DNA of 64,000 nucleotides from Anomaloglossus baeobatrachus. Taxonomy: Eukaryota; Chordata; Amphibia; Anura; Aromobatidae. The stretch is from positions 558,788,142-558,852,141 of the forward strand of contig NC_134355.1 of the NCBI RefSeq assembly GCF_048569485.1, given 5' to 3'. The notes beneath the pieces were generated by a model. It made no database searches. It saw only the letters and a list, made by a program, of their open reading frames with translations, and was not told where the DNA came from. Position numbers and translations under genes: made by a program. Of this stretch, positions 1 through 10,826 are shown one piece after another (position 1 is the first letter of the stretch; each line of letters opens with the position of its first letter).

Positions 1-1527
1 CCTGTTGGACGAAGAGGATTGGGGCTTGGAGGAGGGACGAAAGGACCGAAACCTCGATTGGATTTTTCTCTGCTGAGGTCTCTTAGGTTTGGACTGGGGT
101 AAGGAGGAGTCCTTTCCCTTGGATTCCTTAATCTCATCCAATCGTTCGCCAAATAAACGGTCGCCAGAAAAAGGCAAACCAGTTAAGAACCTTTTGGAAG
201 CAGAGTCTGCTTTCCATTCGCGTAGCCACATGGCCCTGCGGACTGCCACGTAGTTAGCAGATGCTACAGCCGTACGGCTAGTGGAGTCCAGGACGGCGTT
301 CATGGCGTAGGACGAAAAGGCTGATGCCTGAGAGGTCAAAGAAGAAACATGCGGAGCAGAATTCCGTGTGACAGCATTAATCTCAGCCAGACAAGCCGAG
401 ATTGCTTGGAGAGCCCACACAGCCGCAAAGGCTGGGGCGAAAGACGCGCCCATGGCCTCATAGATGGACTTCACCAAGAGCTCTATCTGTCTGTCAGTGG
501 CATCCTTCAGGGATGAGCCATCGGCAACAGACACAACGGACCTAGCAGCCAATCTGGAGACTGGAGGATCCACCTTGGGAGAGTGTGCCCAGCCCTTAAC
601 GACTTCAGATGGAAAGGGATAACGCGTGTCAGTGTGCCTTTTAGCAAAGCGCTTGTCCGGGACCGCTCTGGGCTTCTGGACAGCATCCCTGAAGTTAGAG
701 TGATCAAAAAACGTATTGCGCGTACGTTTGGGGAACCGGAATTGGTGTTTCTCCTGCTGAGAAGCAGACTCTTCTACAGGAGGAGGCGGGGGTGAGAGAT
801 CCAACACCTGGTTGATGGACGAGATAAGATCATTTACTAAGGCGCCCCCCTCAGGTGTATCAAGGTTAAGGGCGAAGTCAGGGTCAGAACCCTGAGCTCC
901 CACGTCCGCCTCGTCTTCCTGAGAGTCCTCAAGCTGGGATCCCGAGCAGCGTGAGGAGGCCGGGGAAGAGTCCCAGCGAGGCCGCTTAGCCGGTCTGGAA
1001 CTGCGGTCCGGGCAGGAGTCCTCCGCCTGAGACATAGGGGCTAACATGGGAGCGCGCTGCGGCGCGGACCGAGAGGGGCCTGGAGGAGACAAGCTAACCG
1101 GGGCCGGGGCCTGTGAAGGGTCCGGTCTGGACTGCAATGCCTCAAGGAGCTTAGATGACCATTTGTCCATAGACTGTGCAATGGATTGAGAAAGTGACAG
1201 AGAGTTTCTCAGCGAAAGAGGCCAACACCGGTGACTCTGTCCCTGCAGCCTGCTCAGGGGGAGCAGGGGGATCTACATGAGCCGAGGGGCCCACAAGTGC
1301 CCGAGGCTCCGGCTGAGCAAGCGTGGCAGGAGTCGAGCATTGCTCACAGTGAGGGTAGGTGGAACCCGCAGGCAACATAGCCCCACAAGAGGTACAGGCC
1401 GCGAAAAAAAACCTGTGCCTTAGTAGCTTTGCTCCTTGTGGACGACATGCTGTTGTCTCCTAGGAGAGTGACCACTGAGGGTATATGGGAAAAGGGTATA
1501 CAGCCTGACCGAACAGATATATATATC

Positions 1528-1587
<60 letters not shown>

Positions 1588-2547
1588 CTATTCCGGCACC
1601 CTAGGGGGACCAGCAGCGGGTGACCGGTGTGGCTTACCGACCGCTAACGAGCGGAGTGTGTCCTCCAGATTCCCTGTCGTGGATCCCCCGGAGCTGCAGA
1701 GCTGTGTCACTGAGAAGCATCCACCGGCAGAATGCCAAAAAATGGCCGCCGGAGCTCTCAGGGGAGGAGTGGGGCCGAGGGCGGCGCCAGCAAAGAGCGG
1801 GAATCTGGGGTCCCCACAGTGGTCAATGAGGGGGGAGGGAGACATGCAGGATGCTCCAGCCCTCACATCCGACGTCATGTCGTTAATCCCGCCCTTACCC
1901 CTGACAAGCAGGCCCGGGGGCGGGATTTTTGCGACTAGGCCGCGGCGAAGCCGGGGACTAAATTTGACACGGTCAGCGCGGAAGTCCGCCGGGCTCCTTA
2001 GTTTTACAACTACCGCGGCTTCCGGGAAGAAGGTGCGCTCCCTGTACAGTCCCCCCATGGGGACACAGAGTACCTTTAAGTTGCAGGGCCCGGTCCCTGG
2101 GGTTGAAGAGGCTCCGGTCCGACAGTTTCCACCAGGGGCTGCGGATGGAGCACGGTCCCAGCAAATGGATGACCGCTCAGGATCCCACTTCTCCCAGAGC
2201 CGCATAAGGGATGGTGAAGGAGACGGCATGTGGCTCCAGCCTCCGTACCCGCAATGGGTACCTCAACCTTAACAACACCGCCGACATAGTGGGGTGAGAA
2301 GGGAACATGCCGGGGGCCCCATCGGGGTCCTCTTTTCTTCCATCCGACATAACTAAGTATGAGAATGCATGAGTGGATGTGTGCCTCCTTCCACACAAAG
2401 CATAAAACTGAGGAGCCCGTGGTCCACGGGAGGGTGTATAGGCAGAGGGGAGGGGTTACACTTTTTAAAGTGTAATACTTTGTGTGGCCTCCAGAGGCAG
2501 AAGCTATACACCCAATTGTCTGGGTCTCCCAATGGAGCGACAAAGAA
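1..2547 (-). mobile_element. DIRS retrotransposon copy 1 (partial, cut by window edge)
   Basis: This is the 5' part of a DIRS-type tyrosine-recombinase retrotransposon read on the minus strand. The gag region begins near 1448 and runs off the left edge of the window. The right end (about 2400-2547) is the same inverted terminal repeat found on copies 2 and 3, ending in GCGACAAAGAA. The gag stretch and the leader closely resemble copy 3 at 51.6-54.1 kb, so the two belong to the same subfamily. The gag part is broken, with a few interruptions. The element sits inside a DNA transposon that continues at 2548. Family assignment is inferred from the similarity to copies 2 and 3, where reverse transcriptase and recombinase are visible. 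Confidence 0.85.
1517..1582. repeat. (TA)n microsatellite
   Basis: A nearly pure TA dinucleotide run of about 65 bp lies in the 5' leader of DIRS copy 1. The same place in copy 3 (about 53150-53170) has only a short AT-rich stretch, so the run expanded after the copies separated. Confidence 0.95.
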
Positions 2548-3523
2548 AATGTGGTCATGACACACTTATGGGGCAAGGATCTGCTGCTGGCACTTTTATG
2601 GGGGTAATGTCCCCAAATTCTCTACTAAGGTACCCCATCCTGGTAATGATCCTCCTGCCTTGTATATGATCCCCATCCTTGTATATATGTCCCTCATCCT
2701 GATAAATACTCCCATCCTGGTATAGCCCCCATCCTGCTACATACCCCCATCCTGCAACATACCTCCATTCTGCTCATATATACCCATCCTGCTCATAATA
2801 TAGCCCCATCCTGGTATATGCCCTCATCCTGCTATATACCCCATCCTGTTATATGGCCTGCATCCTAGAGTAAACGTTTATACTCCCCTCTCCTCACTCC
2901 CTGCAGCATCGATCTTCCTCTCTGTGTCAGCAGCAGCGCCGCTGACCTGTGTGGAGCCATTCCCCTGCAGCATCGCGATGTCCTCCTGTCTGCCGGCCGC
3001 TGATGCGTGTGGAGACTAGTGGTGCGCACAGGGATGACATCATCGCTGTGCTCACTGCTCTCTACACAGATCAGCTGGCCAGCAGACAGGAGGACATCGC
3101 GGTGCTGAAGGGAAACTGAGTATACCGAACTTATTCACTGCCCCCCGCGCTGATGATGATGATGCCTGGGGAGCAGTGAATACAACCGCACATGATCACT
3201 CCAGGCTGTAGTTGCTAGGGGTGATCACGTGGGCCGCCTCTTTACTATGCGCGCACCTCCCGCCCATCATCCCATCCAACTATCAGCACCGGCTTCAGCT
3301 CTGAGAGATTATGGGCGGGAGGATGGGCGTGCATATGAAATGAGCGGGCCCACGTGGTCACGGCAGGCGCTGCTACAGTCTACTCGTGCCGCCAATGACC
3401 CACTCCACCGCAGCACACTCATTCCCCGCAACCCTACATTCAGACTATAAGACGCACCCCCCACATCCTCCCAACATTTGGGGGGAAAAAAAAAGTGTGT
3501 CTTATAGACCGAAAAATACGGTA
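2548..3523 (+). mobile_element. Non-autonomous DNA transposon with CCGTATTTTTCG ends, right part
   Basis: The right end reads CGAAAAATACGG followed by TA, the inverse of the CCGTATTTTTCG start of the elements at 25221 and 31236. Inside it are a TAAGACGCAC motif, a GC-rich core (about 2880-3430) matching the core of the 31236-33428 element in opposite orientation, and a decayed minisatellite. The left part is missing because DIRS copy 1 was inserted here. The sequence just right of 2547 matches the inner flank of the 33.3-kb end. No coding capacity is seen. TA flanks suggest a TA-targeting cut-and-paste family, but I cannot assign the superfamily. Confidence 0.75.
2640..2870. repeat. Decayed 19-bp-type minisatellite
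   Basis: Repeated variants of CCCATCCTGCTATATACC, irregular in spacing and sequence, are the degenerate reverse complement of the pure 19-bp array at 31846-33236. Both arrays sit at the same place in the same element family. Confidence 0.75.
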
Positions 3524-4084
3524 CTTGGTATAACACTAAAAATACACTGCAAAAATACAATACAAATACTACAATATTATAACACTAAATATTACTCTGC
3601 TAGTATTTTGTAGTATCTTAATTTTTACTACTAATTATTTTGTTATTGTTACATAATATTATTAATTTTTCTCTGATATGAGCTAAACTTCGAGGCGACC
3701 TAGGACGTACATATACGTCCCAGGCCGGGAAGGGGTTGATAGTTGTATAAGATAACATAGATCAAATAGAATAAAAACAATAAGTACGGTGACCTGAATT
3801 GCCCTGATGACACCAGTGTGGTGAAACATGGTGGGGAGGCAAAATGAATACTTTTAATGGCTAATTCAGTGATTATCCCTATGCATACTCCTTATACAAT
3901 CCGTTAATCAGTTGATACATACAGAGACAGAAGACTTCTATTCAGATCTATTCTAAACAGCGTGTAAGATATTACCTAAATGTCGCAATTGAGATTTTCA
4001 GTTAGAGACAATGCAGGTTTTTATTCTACGAGTATATGATCTGAGTTTAAAATAATTTTTTTGGTCTTATATAATAATCATCAG
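3524..4084. other. AT-rich intergenic stretch
   Basis: This is AT-rich sequence with no supported gene. A short GC-richer piece near 3690-3740 contains an ACGTACATATACGT palindrome and looks like the end of an old foldback element, but I cannot define its borders. Confidence 0.4.
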
Positions 4085-4312
4085 TTGGTCTTATATAATA
4101 GTCTAATTTTCTGAGATAATGACTTTTGGGTTTTCATTGGCTGTAAGCCATAATCGTCAACATTAACGGAAATAAACACTTGAAATAGATCCCTCTGTGT
4201 GTAATGACTCTATATAATATATGTTTCCCTTTTTGTATTTTATTACTGAAATAAATTAACTTTTAGATGATATTCTAATTTATTGGGAAGCACTTGTATG
4301 TATCCACTTATA
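4085..4312 (+). repeat. Old interspersed repeat tail, probably non-LTR 3' end
   Basis: I recognise this as a 3'-tail type sequence common in fish and amphibian genomes: a run around GGGTTTTCATTGGCTGTAAG, then GAAATAAACACTTGAAATAG and a terminal GATGATATTCTAAT block. It has no coding capacity. The exact family is not assigned. The recognition is from memory of widely dispersed vertebrate repeats, so a repeat-library comparison would be decisive. Confidence 0.4.
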
Positions 4313-4729
4313 CTCCTATTAATGAAGAAATAAGTTACTTTTTAAATTAGTCATTAGTTTAGGGGTTTAGTTAAATGTACAGAGATCACCTCCTGCCATA
4401 TCTGTACTATAGTTTGCAAATTTTTATCAAGAAAATAAGTGAGGTTTAGCAGAAGGAAAGAGGTCTCAGATTTACTAATATTTATAATACAAATTGGCAT
4501 AATTTATATAAATTATATTATCTGCTCATAGCAGACAGATCTTAGTTTTCGACACGAACACAGACACATTTATTAAAAGGTTTGCGCCTCGCCCAGCATA
4601 CTGTTGGATTAAACTCGTGAATGTCCAAGATGACACAGCGGGAGCGCGTCACAGAGGATGATCTAGCAAAAACCTGGTAACAAAAAGAGGTCTACATGAA
4701 GCATACAGAAAACACAGGAATGGTCATCC

Positions 4730-4893
4730 TCAGTGGTTTGCACTGCAATCTCCCTGGGTTCCAATCCAACCAAGTTTCTCCCTGTGTTTGTGTGGGTTTC
4801 CTCCAGGTTCTCCGGTTTTCTCCCACGCTCCAAAGACATACAGATAGGGAATAGGGCTGTGGAATTAATAGCGCTATATAAGTGAGTAAAATA
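4730..4893 (+). repeat. SINE or L2-like 3' tail fragment
   Basis: It contains GTGTGGGTTTCCTCCAGGTT, CTCCCACGCTCCAAAGACAT and a terminal AATAGCGCTATATAAGTGAG followed by TAAAATAAA. This arrangement is typical of the tails of L2-mobilised vertebrate repeats. The fragment is diverged and has no open frame of interest. Confidence 0.6.
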
Positions 4894-5215
4894 AAGAGCC
4901 ATACCTGATGCAAAGCTGCCCGAGTGTGCACTCCGCAACCTCATCATATTTCTGCATTACATGAAAAGAAGTGTGAACAGTGTAAGTTATCGTAAGCAAC
5001 TTGTGAACCACGCTGCCAACTTTACTCTCACGTACTGCTATATGACAGCCATTATCCCATGCCTTAACCGGACATATGGAAATTTCAGATATCCAGTCTA
5101 TTATCTGCTGAATTAAAACACTGACTTTAACTGTATGGATTCCATTCATTGTGCAGCCATCCACAGCTTCCTTCAAAAAAGGCAGAAAGTTTAGGTTGTC
5201 ACAGCAATCAGCCAT
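4874..5215 (-). CDS. Unassigned 113-codon reading frame, possible single coding exon
   Basis: An open frame starts MADCCDNLNFLPFL and has an amino-acid mix more like a folded protein than the neighbouring repeats, with alternating hydrophobic stretches and a helical look. I do not recognise the family. A good splice donor-like AG|GTATGG occurs in its last codons (about 4903). Beyond it the frame only continues into the repeat tail at 4730-4893, so if the frame is real it would be an exon ending near 4904. No splice acceptor is obvious before the ATG. It could be the first coding exon of a gene on the minus strand, a fragment of an older transposon, or chance. The hAT transposon begins only 110 bp upstream of the ATG. 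Confidence 0.3.
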   Translation of the reverse strand: MADCCDNLNFLPFLKEAVDGCTMNGIHTVKVSVLIQQIIDWISEISICPVKAWDNGCHIAVRESKVGSVVHKLLTITYTVHTSFHVMQKYDEVAECTLGQLCIRYGSLFYSLI

Positions 5216-5316
5216 TTGTCAGCAGATCCATATCAGGACGGGTGGATCTAGGAGGTGCTCTACTCTCAATCACCCCCATTCCCAGCACTAACCAAAGTCC
5301 TCCAATTGCCACAGAT

Positions 5317-5324
5317 GTATTAAC
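5317..5324 (+). repeat. Target site duplication of the hAT element, left copy
   Basis: GTATTAAC lies directly before the TAGAG terminus. The same eight bases follow the right terminus at 15036-15043. Eight base pairs is the hallmark duplication length of hAT transposons. Confidence 0.95.
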
Positions 5325-5769
5325 TAGAGTTGAGCGCGGTTCGTGGTTCGTGGTTCTCCAGTTCGCGGCTCGAGTGATTTTGGGGCATGTTCTAGATCGA
5401 ACTAGAACTCGAGCTTTTTGCAAAAGCTCGGTAGTTCTAGAAACGTTCGAGAACGGTTCTAGCAGCCAAAAAACAGCTAAATCATAGCTTGGTTTCTGCT
5501 GTAATAGTGTAAGTCACTCTGTGAATCAAACTATTATCACATTTCAGTGTATAGTGTGCGTGAACAGCGCCTTCAGATCACTGCTGTTTCTATAATGGCG
5601 ATCGCCATTTTTTTTTTTTTTTTTTCTTGTCTTCCTTCCCTAAGCGCGCGCGTCTTGTGGGGCGGGCCAGCATGTCAGCCAATCCCAGACACACACACAG
5701 CTAAGTGGACTTTGAGCCAGAGAAGCAACGGCATGTGTGATAGGATCTGCATGTCACATGTCCCTGCAT

Positions 5770-5776
5770 TATAAAA
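5770..5776 (+). promoter_or_regulatory. Putative TATA box of the hAT transposase
   Basis: TATAAAA sits 445 bp inside the element on the transposase strand. A start of transcription about 25-30 bp downstream (near 5800) would give a leader that contains the 138-bp array, unless the array is spliced out. Possible splice sites are CCATAG|GTGACA near 5971 and TTTTCAG|TCC at 7077, just before the ATG at 7101. This is inference from motifs only. Confidence 0.45.
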
Positions 5777-6146
5777 CCGGACATTTTCTTCACGGACGCC
5801 ATTATCTGCCTTCTGCGTCTTTGGTGTCAGACATCACTGTCGCAGCTCCGTCTTCCTGAGTCCTATAGCCGATACAGCTGTATGCGCTGCATACACAGCG
5901 TTAGACAGCTTAGGGAGAGCACTTTATAGCAGTCCTTTTAAGGGCTCCAACCGGCAGGGTCAGAGAGCCATAGGTGACAGGTCCTGCAAACAGCAACAGC
6001 GTCTGTGTAGCCCAGGTCAGGGATTTCCTACCTGCATTTCACCATTAGGAGGGAATAGAAAGGCAGTCTTCCATTCCTCTACCCAGAGCACCACAATCCT
6101 GCCACTGTACCCTCTTGTCCTCTGCACACTCCAACTGATAACTAAG

Positions 6147-6975
6147 CCATTATACTAGCAAACACTCAGTGTACCTAGTGGCATCCTATACGTGGCTATT
6201 GGACTTTGCTATAGTCCCACTAGTGCAAAGACATTTGCAGAGCGCGTCTGCCTGCATTGCACACTACAACTCATTCTAACCAAGCCATTATACTAGCAAA
6301 CACTCAGTGTACCTAGTGGCATCCTATACGTGGCTATTGGACTTTGCTATAGTCCCACTAGTGCAAAGACATTTGCAGAGCGCGTCTGCCTGCGTTGCAC
6401 ACTACAACTCATTCTAACCAAGCCATTATACTAGCAAACACTCAGTGTACCTAGTGGCATCCTATACGTGGCTATTGGACTTTGCTATAGTCCCACTAGT
6501 GCAAAGACATTTGCAGAGCGCGTCTGCCTGCGTTGCACACTACAACTCATTCTAACCAAGCCATTATACTAGCAAACACTCAGTGTACCTAGTGGCATCC
6601 TATACGTGGCTATTGGACTTTGCTATAGTCCCACTAGTGCAAAGACATTTGCAGAGCGCGTCTGCCTGCGTTGCACACTACAACTCATTCTAACCAAGCC
6701 ATTATACTAGCAAACAATCAGTGTACCTAGTGGCATCCTATACGTGGCTATTGGACTTTGCTATAGTCCCACTAGTGCAAAGACATTTGCAGAGCGCGTC
6801 TGCCTGCGTTGCACACTACAACTCATTCTAACCAAGCCATTATACTAGCAAACACTCAGTGTACCTAGTGGCATCCTATACGTGGCTATTGGACTTTGCT
6901 ATAGTCCCACTAGTGCAAAGACATTTGCAGAGCGCGTCTGCCTGCGTTGCACACTCCAACTAATTATAACTAAGT
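6147..6975 (+). repeat. 138-bp tandem array, six copies
   Basis: Units begin with TATACTAGCA at 6151, 6289, 6427, 6565, 6703 and 6841, an exact 138-bp period. The copies are almost identical apart from single substitutions, and the first and last units diverge at their outer edges. The array lies between the TATA box and the transposase start. 138 is divisible by three and the last unit has an open frame with an in-frame ATG (6882), which would falsely extend the transposase N-terminus. Confidence 0.95.
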
Positions 6976-7100
6976 TGCATTGTCAGGGATATTTATTCTT
7001 TATTATTCTGCTGTTAATAAAGCTAGACCACCACTGCAATCTTCACCACCTCTCAATTTTTACTACCACATTTTCAGTCCACAATCTTGTCGCAATCAAC

Positions 7101-10100
7101 ATGAGTGGCAAAATGACAGATGCTGGTGGAAAGGGGAAGAGGCGTGGTGGAAAAGGCAAAAAAGGTTTTGTCCGTGGGGAAGGTGGCAAAGCTCCATTAT
7201 CATCTGCTGAAGATAGACCATCTACCAGCAAAAGTAAGATGTCTACTACTTACCGTGGACAATCCGATGTGCTCCCTTTTTTACGGACACGAACAACAGG
7301 AAGAAAGGTAGATGATGGGCAAAAAAGGAAAATGCTTGAATGGATCTCAAGTGGTCCAACAAGTGCCCTCTCAGCCACTTCAAGTACCGCATCCAAAAAA
7401 CACCAGTCCTCTGAGTTGTCATCCCAATCACACTTGATTTCTCCCAGCTCTGAAGTCTCCATCAGCCCTGCACAGTATGGTGGAACTGAGATGGCTGAGT
7501 CTGCAGAGCTGTTCAGTCACACTATAGCCTGGGAATCAGAGGTCTGCTCCCAAGCTACAGTGAGTACAGAACAGGAAATGGTCTGCAGTGATGCCCAGAA
7601 CCTTTGTGACTCAGATTCAGGCCGTGAGGACCAAGTTTCTGAGCATAATGTTGACCCTTTGTCACAAACTGTAACACCTGTGGTTATAGACAATGAGGAA
7701 CATACTGATGAAGATGAGACGCAGATACCCGATTGGGATGACAACTTAAATATTCCGTCAGGGCAAGAAGAGGCTCGGTCTGAGGGGGAGGGGAGTGCAA
7801 ACACAACAATTGATGATGACGTTCTAGATCCCACCTACTGTCAACCCCCAGTCAGGCACTCGAGGAGGTCAACAGAGGCGGTGGAGGAGGATGCAACCGA
7901 CGACGAAGTTACCTTGCGCCTTCCTGGACAGAGTCGGAGCACTGGTAGCACGTCTACAACTGCATCCTCAGCCACCACTCTGCCTATGAGCATTATTCGG
8001 GGTGGATCAACAGGTCGCATGGCCTCTAAGCCTTGCCTAGCCTGGTCCTTTTTTCACATCGAAAAAGATCGCCCAACTCATGTGATATGTAACATTTGTC
8101 ATGATTCTCTTAGTAGAGGTCAAAAGCTCAGCAGTTTGACAACTTCTTCCATGAATCGTCACATGAATAAATATCATAAGTCCCGGTGGGAAGCTCACCG
8201 TGCTGCAATGCGGCCTAGCGGAGCGAACCATCCACCGCCCGCCCCTTCCACTGCATCCGCGCGCTCTTCATCTTCTAGGACTGTGGGGACAGCTGCCACA
8301 CCTGTTTTTCCACGCAAAACTTCCACCACTGTAACCGCAACAGGCAGTTTGCTTGTAAGGTCGTCAGTTGGTTTGGAAGGGGAAACAAGTGAGTGTGTAC
8401 AGCTCTCTCAGACATCGATAGCACCAACGTTGGATGAAGGCAACATCATGTCTCCGCCTGCACTTTCCTCACAAACCTGCATTTTTCCAGGGACACCCTA
8501 CTCAACACCGTCTACACACAGCAGCCAGATCTCTGTCCCTCAGATGTGGTCAAATAAAAGGCCACTTCCTCCGACCCATGACAAAGCTAAGAGGTTGACT
8601 CTATCCCTCTGTAAGCTGTTGGCTACCGAAATGCTGCCTTTCCGCCTAGTGGACACACAGGATTTTAGAGACCTTATGTCTGTCGCTGTGCCCCAGTACC
8701 AGATGCCTAGTCGCCACTACTTCTCTAAGAAAGGTGTGCCCGCGCTACACCAGCATGTCGCACACAACATCACCGCTTCCTTGAGAAACTCTGTGTGTGA
8801 ACGGGTGCATTTCACCACCGATACTTGGACCAGTAAGCATGGACAGGGACGTTACATGTCGCTGACTGGGCACTGGGTAACTATGGTGATAGATGGTGAA
8901 GGGTCTGCTGCACAAGTCTTGCCGTCCCCACGACTTGTGTGTCAATCCTCTGTCTGTCCAAGTTCCGCCACTGCTTCTGCATCCTCCACCTCATCTGGGT
9001 CCTCCACCTCCGCCCCAAGCCTGCCTGGTCAGGCCACCAGCGTTCTCACTGCGCAGAAGGAATCACGCACCCCTCATTACTATGCTGGCAGCAGAGCGCA
9101 ACGGCATCAGGCGGTCTTTAGCTTGACATGTCTTGGTAATAAGAGTCACACAGCTGAGGAGTTGTGGTCAGCTTTGCGGTCCGAGTTTAATAAATGGTTG
9201 TCTCCACTCAAACTGCAGCCTGGTAAGGCCGTGTGCGACAATGCTGCAAACCTGGGTGCGGCACTTCGCCTGGGCAAGGTGACACACGTACCTTGTATGG
9301 CTCACGTGTTGAACCTTGTCGTGCAGCAATTTTTAACACACTATCCCGGCCTAGATGGCCTTCTGAACAGGGCACGAAAACTGTCAGCTCACTTCCGCCG
9401 TTCAAGCGCCGCAGCAGAGCGACTTGCATCGCTCCAGAAGTCTTTCGGCCTGCCGGTTCATCGCCTGAAATGCGATGTGGCGACACGCTGGAATTCAACT
9501 CTCCACATGTTACAGCGACTGTGGCAGCACCGCAGAGCCCTGGTGCAATACGTCATGACGTATAGCCTGGGCCAACGAGATGCAGAGGTGGGGCAGATCA
9601 CCCTGATGGAGTGGTCTCAGATCAAGGACCTATGCACCCTTCTGCACAGTTTCGACATGGCGACGAATATGTTTAGCTCTGACAATGCCATTATCAGCAT
9701 GACGATTCCAGTCATTTACATGCTGGAGCACACGCTAAACACTATTCGGAGTCAGGGGGTGGGACAACATGAAGGGGAGGAACTACAGGAGGATTCATAT
9801 GCGCAAGGGACAACAACATCACGAAGGTCCAGACGTTCATCATCACCAACGCAGCAGGCATGGGACCATGGGGGACAGGGATCGACAAGGGCGCATAGTA
9901 GCAGGCGAAATGTTGAGCAAGGTGCAGGAGAACATGAAGAAATGGAGGACGAACTGTCCATGGACATGGAAGACTCAGCGGATGAGGGAGACCTTGGTCA
10001 AATTTCAGTTGAAAGAGGTTGGGGTCAGATGTCAGAGGAAGAAAGAACGGGTAGCACCTCTATGCCACAAACACAGCATGGACTTGGTCCGCATGGCTGC

Positions 10101-10826
10101 GCAAGACACATGAGTGCCTTTTTGTTGCACTACCTCCAACATGACAGTCGTATTGTCAAAATTAGAAGTGATGATGACTACTGGATTGCCACACTATTAG
10201 ATCCCCGGTACAAGTCCAAATTTTGTGACATAATTCCAGCCATAGAAAGGGACGCACGTATGCAGGAGTATCAGCAGAAGCTGTTACTAGATCTTAGCTC
10301 GGCTTTTCCACCAAACAACCGTGCAGGTGCAGGGAGTGAATCTCCCAGTTGTAACTTGACAAACATGGGACGGTCTCGTCATCTTCAACAGTCTACCCGT
10401 ACCAGTAGGACCTTTTCTGGTGCCGGTAACAGCAATTTTATGGAATCTTTTCATAATTTTTTTAGACCCTCTTTTGCAAGGCCACCAGAGACAACAAGTC
10501 TGACACATAGTCAACGGCTGGAGAGGATGATACAGGAGTATCTCCAAATGAACATCGATGCCATGACTGTGCAACTGGAGCCTTGCTCCTTTTGGGCTTC
10601 AAACCTACAAAAATGGCCAGAGCTCGCAACTTACGCCTTGGAGATTTTGTCGTGTCCAGCTGCCAGCGTTGTCTCTGAACGTGTATTCAGTGCTGCTGGG
10701 TGTGTGCTGACAGATAAGCGCACGCGTCTGTCCAGTGACAATGTGGACAGACTGACGTTCATCAAAATGAACAAGTCATGGATCCAGAAGGAATTTACTA
10801 CCCCTGTGTCATCCTGGGGAGAGTAA
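7101..10826 (+). CDS. hAT transposase with BED zinc finger
   Basis: Cut-and-paste transposase of the hAT superfamily, expected to bind the element's ends in the nucleus and excise and reinsert it. I start it at ATG 7101 (MSGKMTDAGGKGKRRGGKGK), giving 1241 residues. The longer in-frame start at 6882 lies in the 138-bp repeat and looks accidental. Visible parts: a basic N-terminus (about 1-40); a long acidic and serine-rich linker; a BED finger with C330, C333, H354 and H359; the first catalytic Asp at 574 in TTDTWTS; the second at 713 in VCDNAAN; the hAT CMAHVLNLVV and TRWNST motifs; an acidic low-complexity insertion (about 890-990); LDPRYK; and a C-terminal dimerisation block (about 1166-1227) with SERVFSAAG and the final acidic residue. 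It is longer than typical 600-700-residue hAT transposases, mainly because of the linker and the insertion. The frame is fully open. Confidence 0.92.
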   Translation: MSGKMTDAGGKGKRRGGKGKKGFVRGEGGKAPLSSAEDRPSTSKSKMSTTYRGQSDVLPFLRTRTTGRKVDDGQKRKMLEWISSGPTSALSATSSTASKKHQSSELSSQSHLISPSSEVSISPAQYGGTEMAESAELFSHTIAWESEVCSQATVSTEQEMVCSDAQNLCDSDSGREDQVSEHNVDPLSQTVTPVVIDNEEHTDEDETQIPDWDDNLNIPSGQEEARSEGEGSANTTIDDDVLDPTYCQPPVRHSRRSTEAVEEDATDDEVTLRLPGQSRSTGSTSTTASSATTLPMSIIRGGSTGRMASKPCLAWSFFHIEKDRPTHVICNICHDSLSRGQKLSSLTTSSMNRHMNKYHKSRWEAHRAAMRPSGANHPPPAPSTASARSSSSRTVGTAATPVFPRKTSTTVTATGSLLVRSSVGLEGETSECVQLSQTSIAPTLDEGNIMSPPALSSQTCIFPGTPYSTPSTHSSQISVPQMWSNKRPLPPTHDKAKRLTLSLCKLLATEMLPFRLVDTQDFRDLMSVAVPQYQMPSRHYFSKKGVPALHQHVAHNITASLRNSVCERVHFTTDTWTSKHGQGRYMSLTGHWVTMVIDGEGSAAQVLPSPRLVCQSSVCPSSATASASSTSSGSSTSAPSLPGQATSVLTAQKESRTPHYYAGSRAQRHQAVFSLTCLGNKSHTAEELWSALRSEFNKWLSPLKLQPGKAVCDNAANLGAALRLGKVTHVPCMAHVLNLVVQQFLTHYPGLDGLLNRARKLSAHFRRSSAAAERLASLQKSFGLPVHRLKCDVATRWNSTLHMLQRLWQHRRALVQYVMTYSLGQRDAEVGQITLMEWSQIKDLCTLLHSFDMATNMFSSDNAIISMTIPVIYMLEHTLNTIRSQGVGQHEGEELQEDSYAQGTTTSRRSRRSSSPTQQAWDHGGQGSTRAHSSRRNVEQGAGEHEEMEDELSMDMEDSADEGDLGQISVERGWGQMSEEERTGSTSMPQTQHGLGPHGCARHMSAFLLHYLQHDSRIVKIRSDDDYWIATLLDPRYKSKFCDIIPAIERDARMQEYQQKLLLDLSSAFPPNNRAGAGSESPSCNLTNMGRSRHLQQSTRTSRTFSGAGNSNFMESFHNFFRPSFARPPETTSLTHSQRLERMIQEYLQMNIDAMTVQLEPCSFWASNLQKWPELATYALEILSCPAASVVSERVFSAAGCVLTDKRTRLSSDNVDRLTFIKMNKSWIQKEFTTPVSSWGE

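Noticed and set aside
6882-7100. N-terminal extension of the hAT transposase by 73 codons
   Set aside because: The extension begins in the last 138-bp repeat unit, and a splice acceptor-like TTTTCAG lies just before the better start at 7101.
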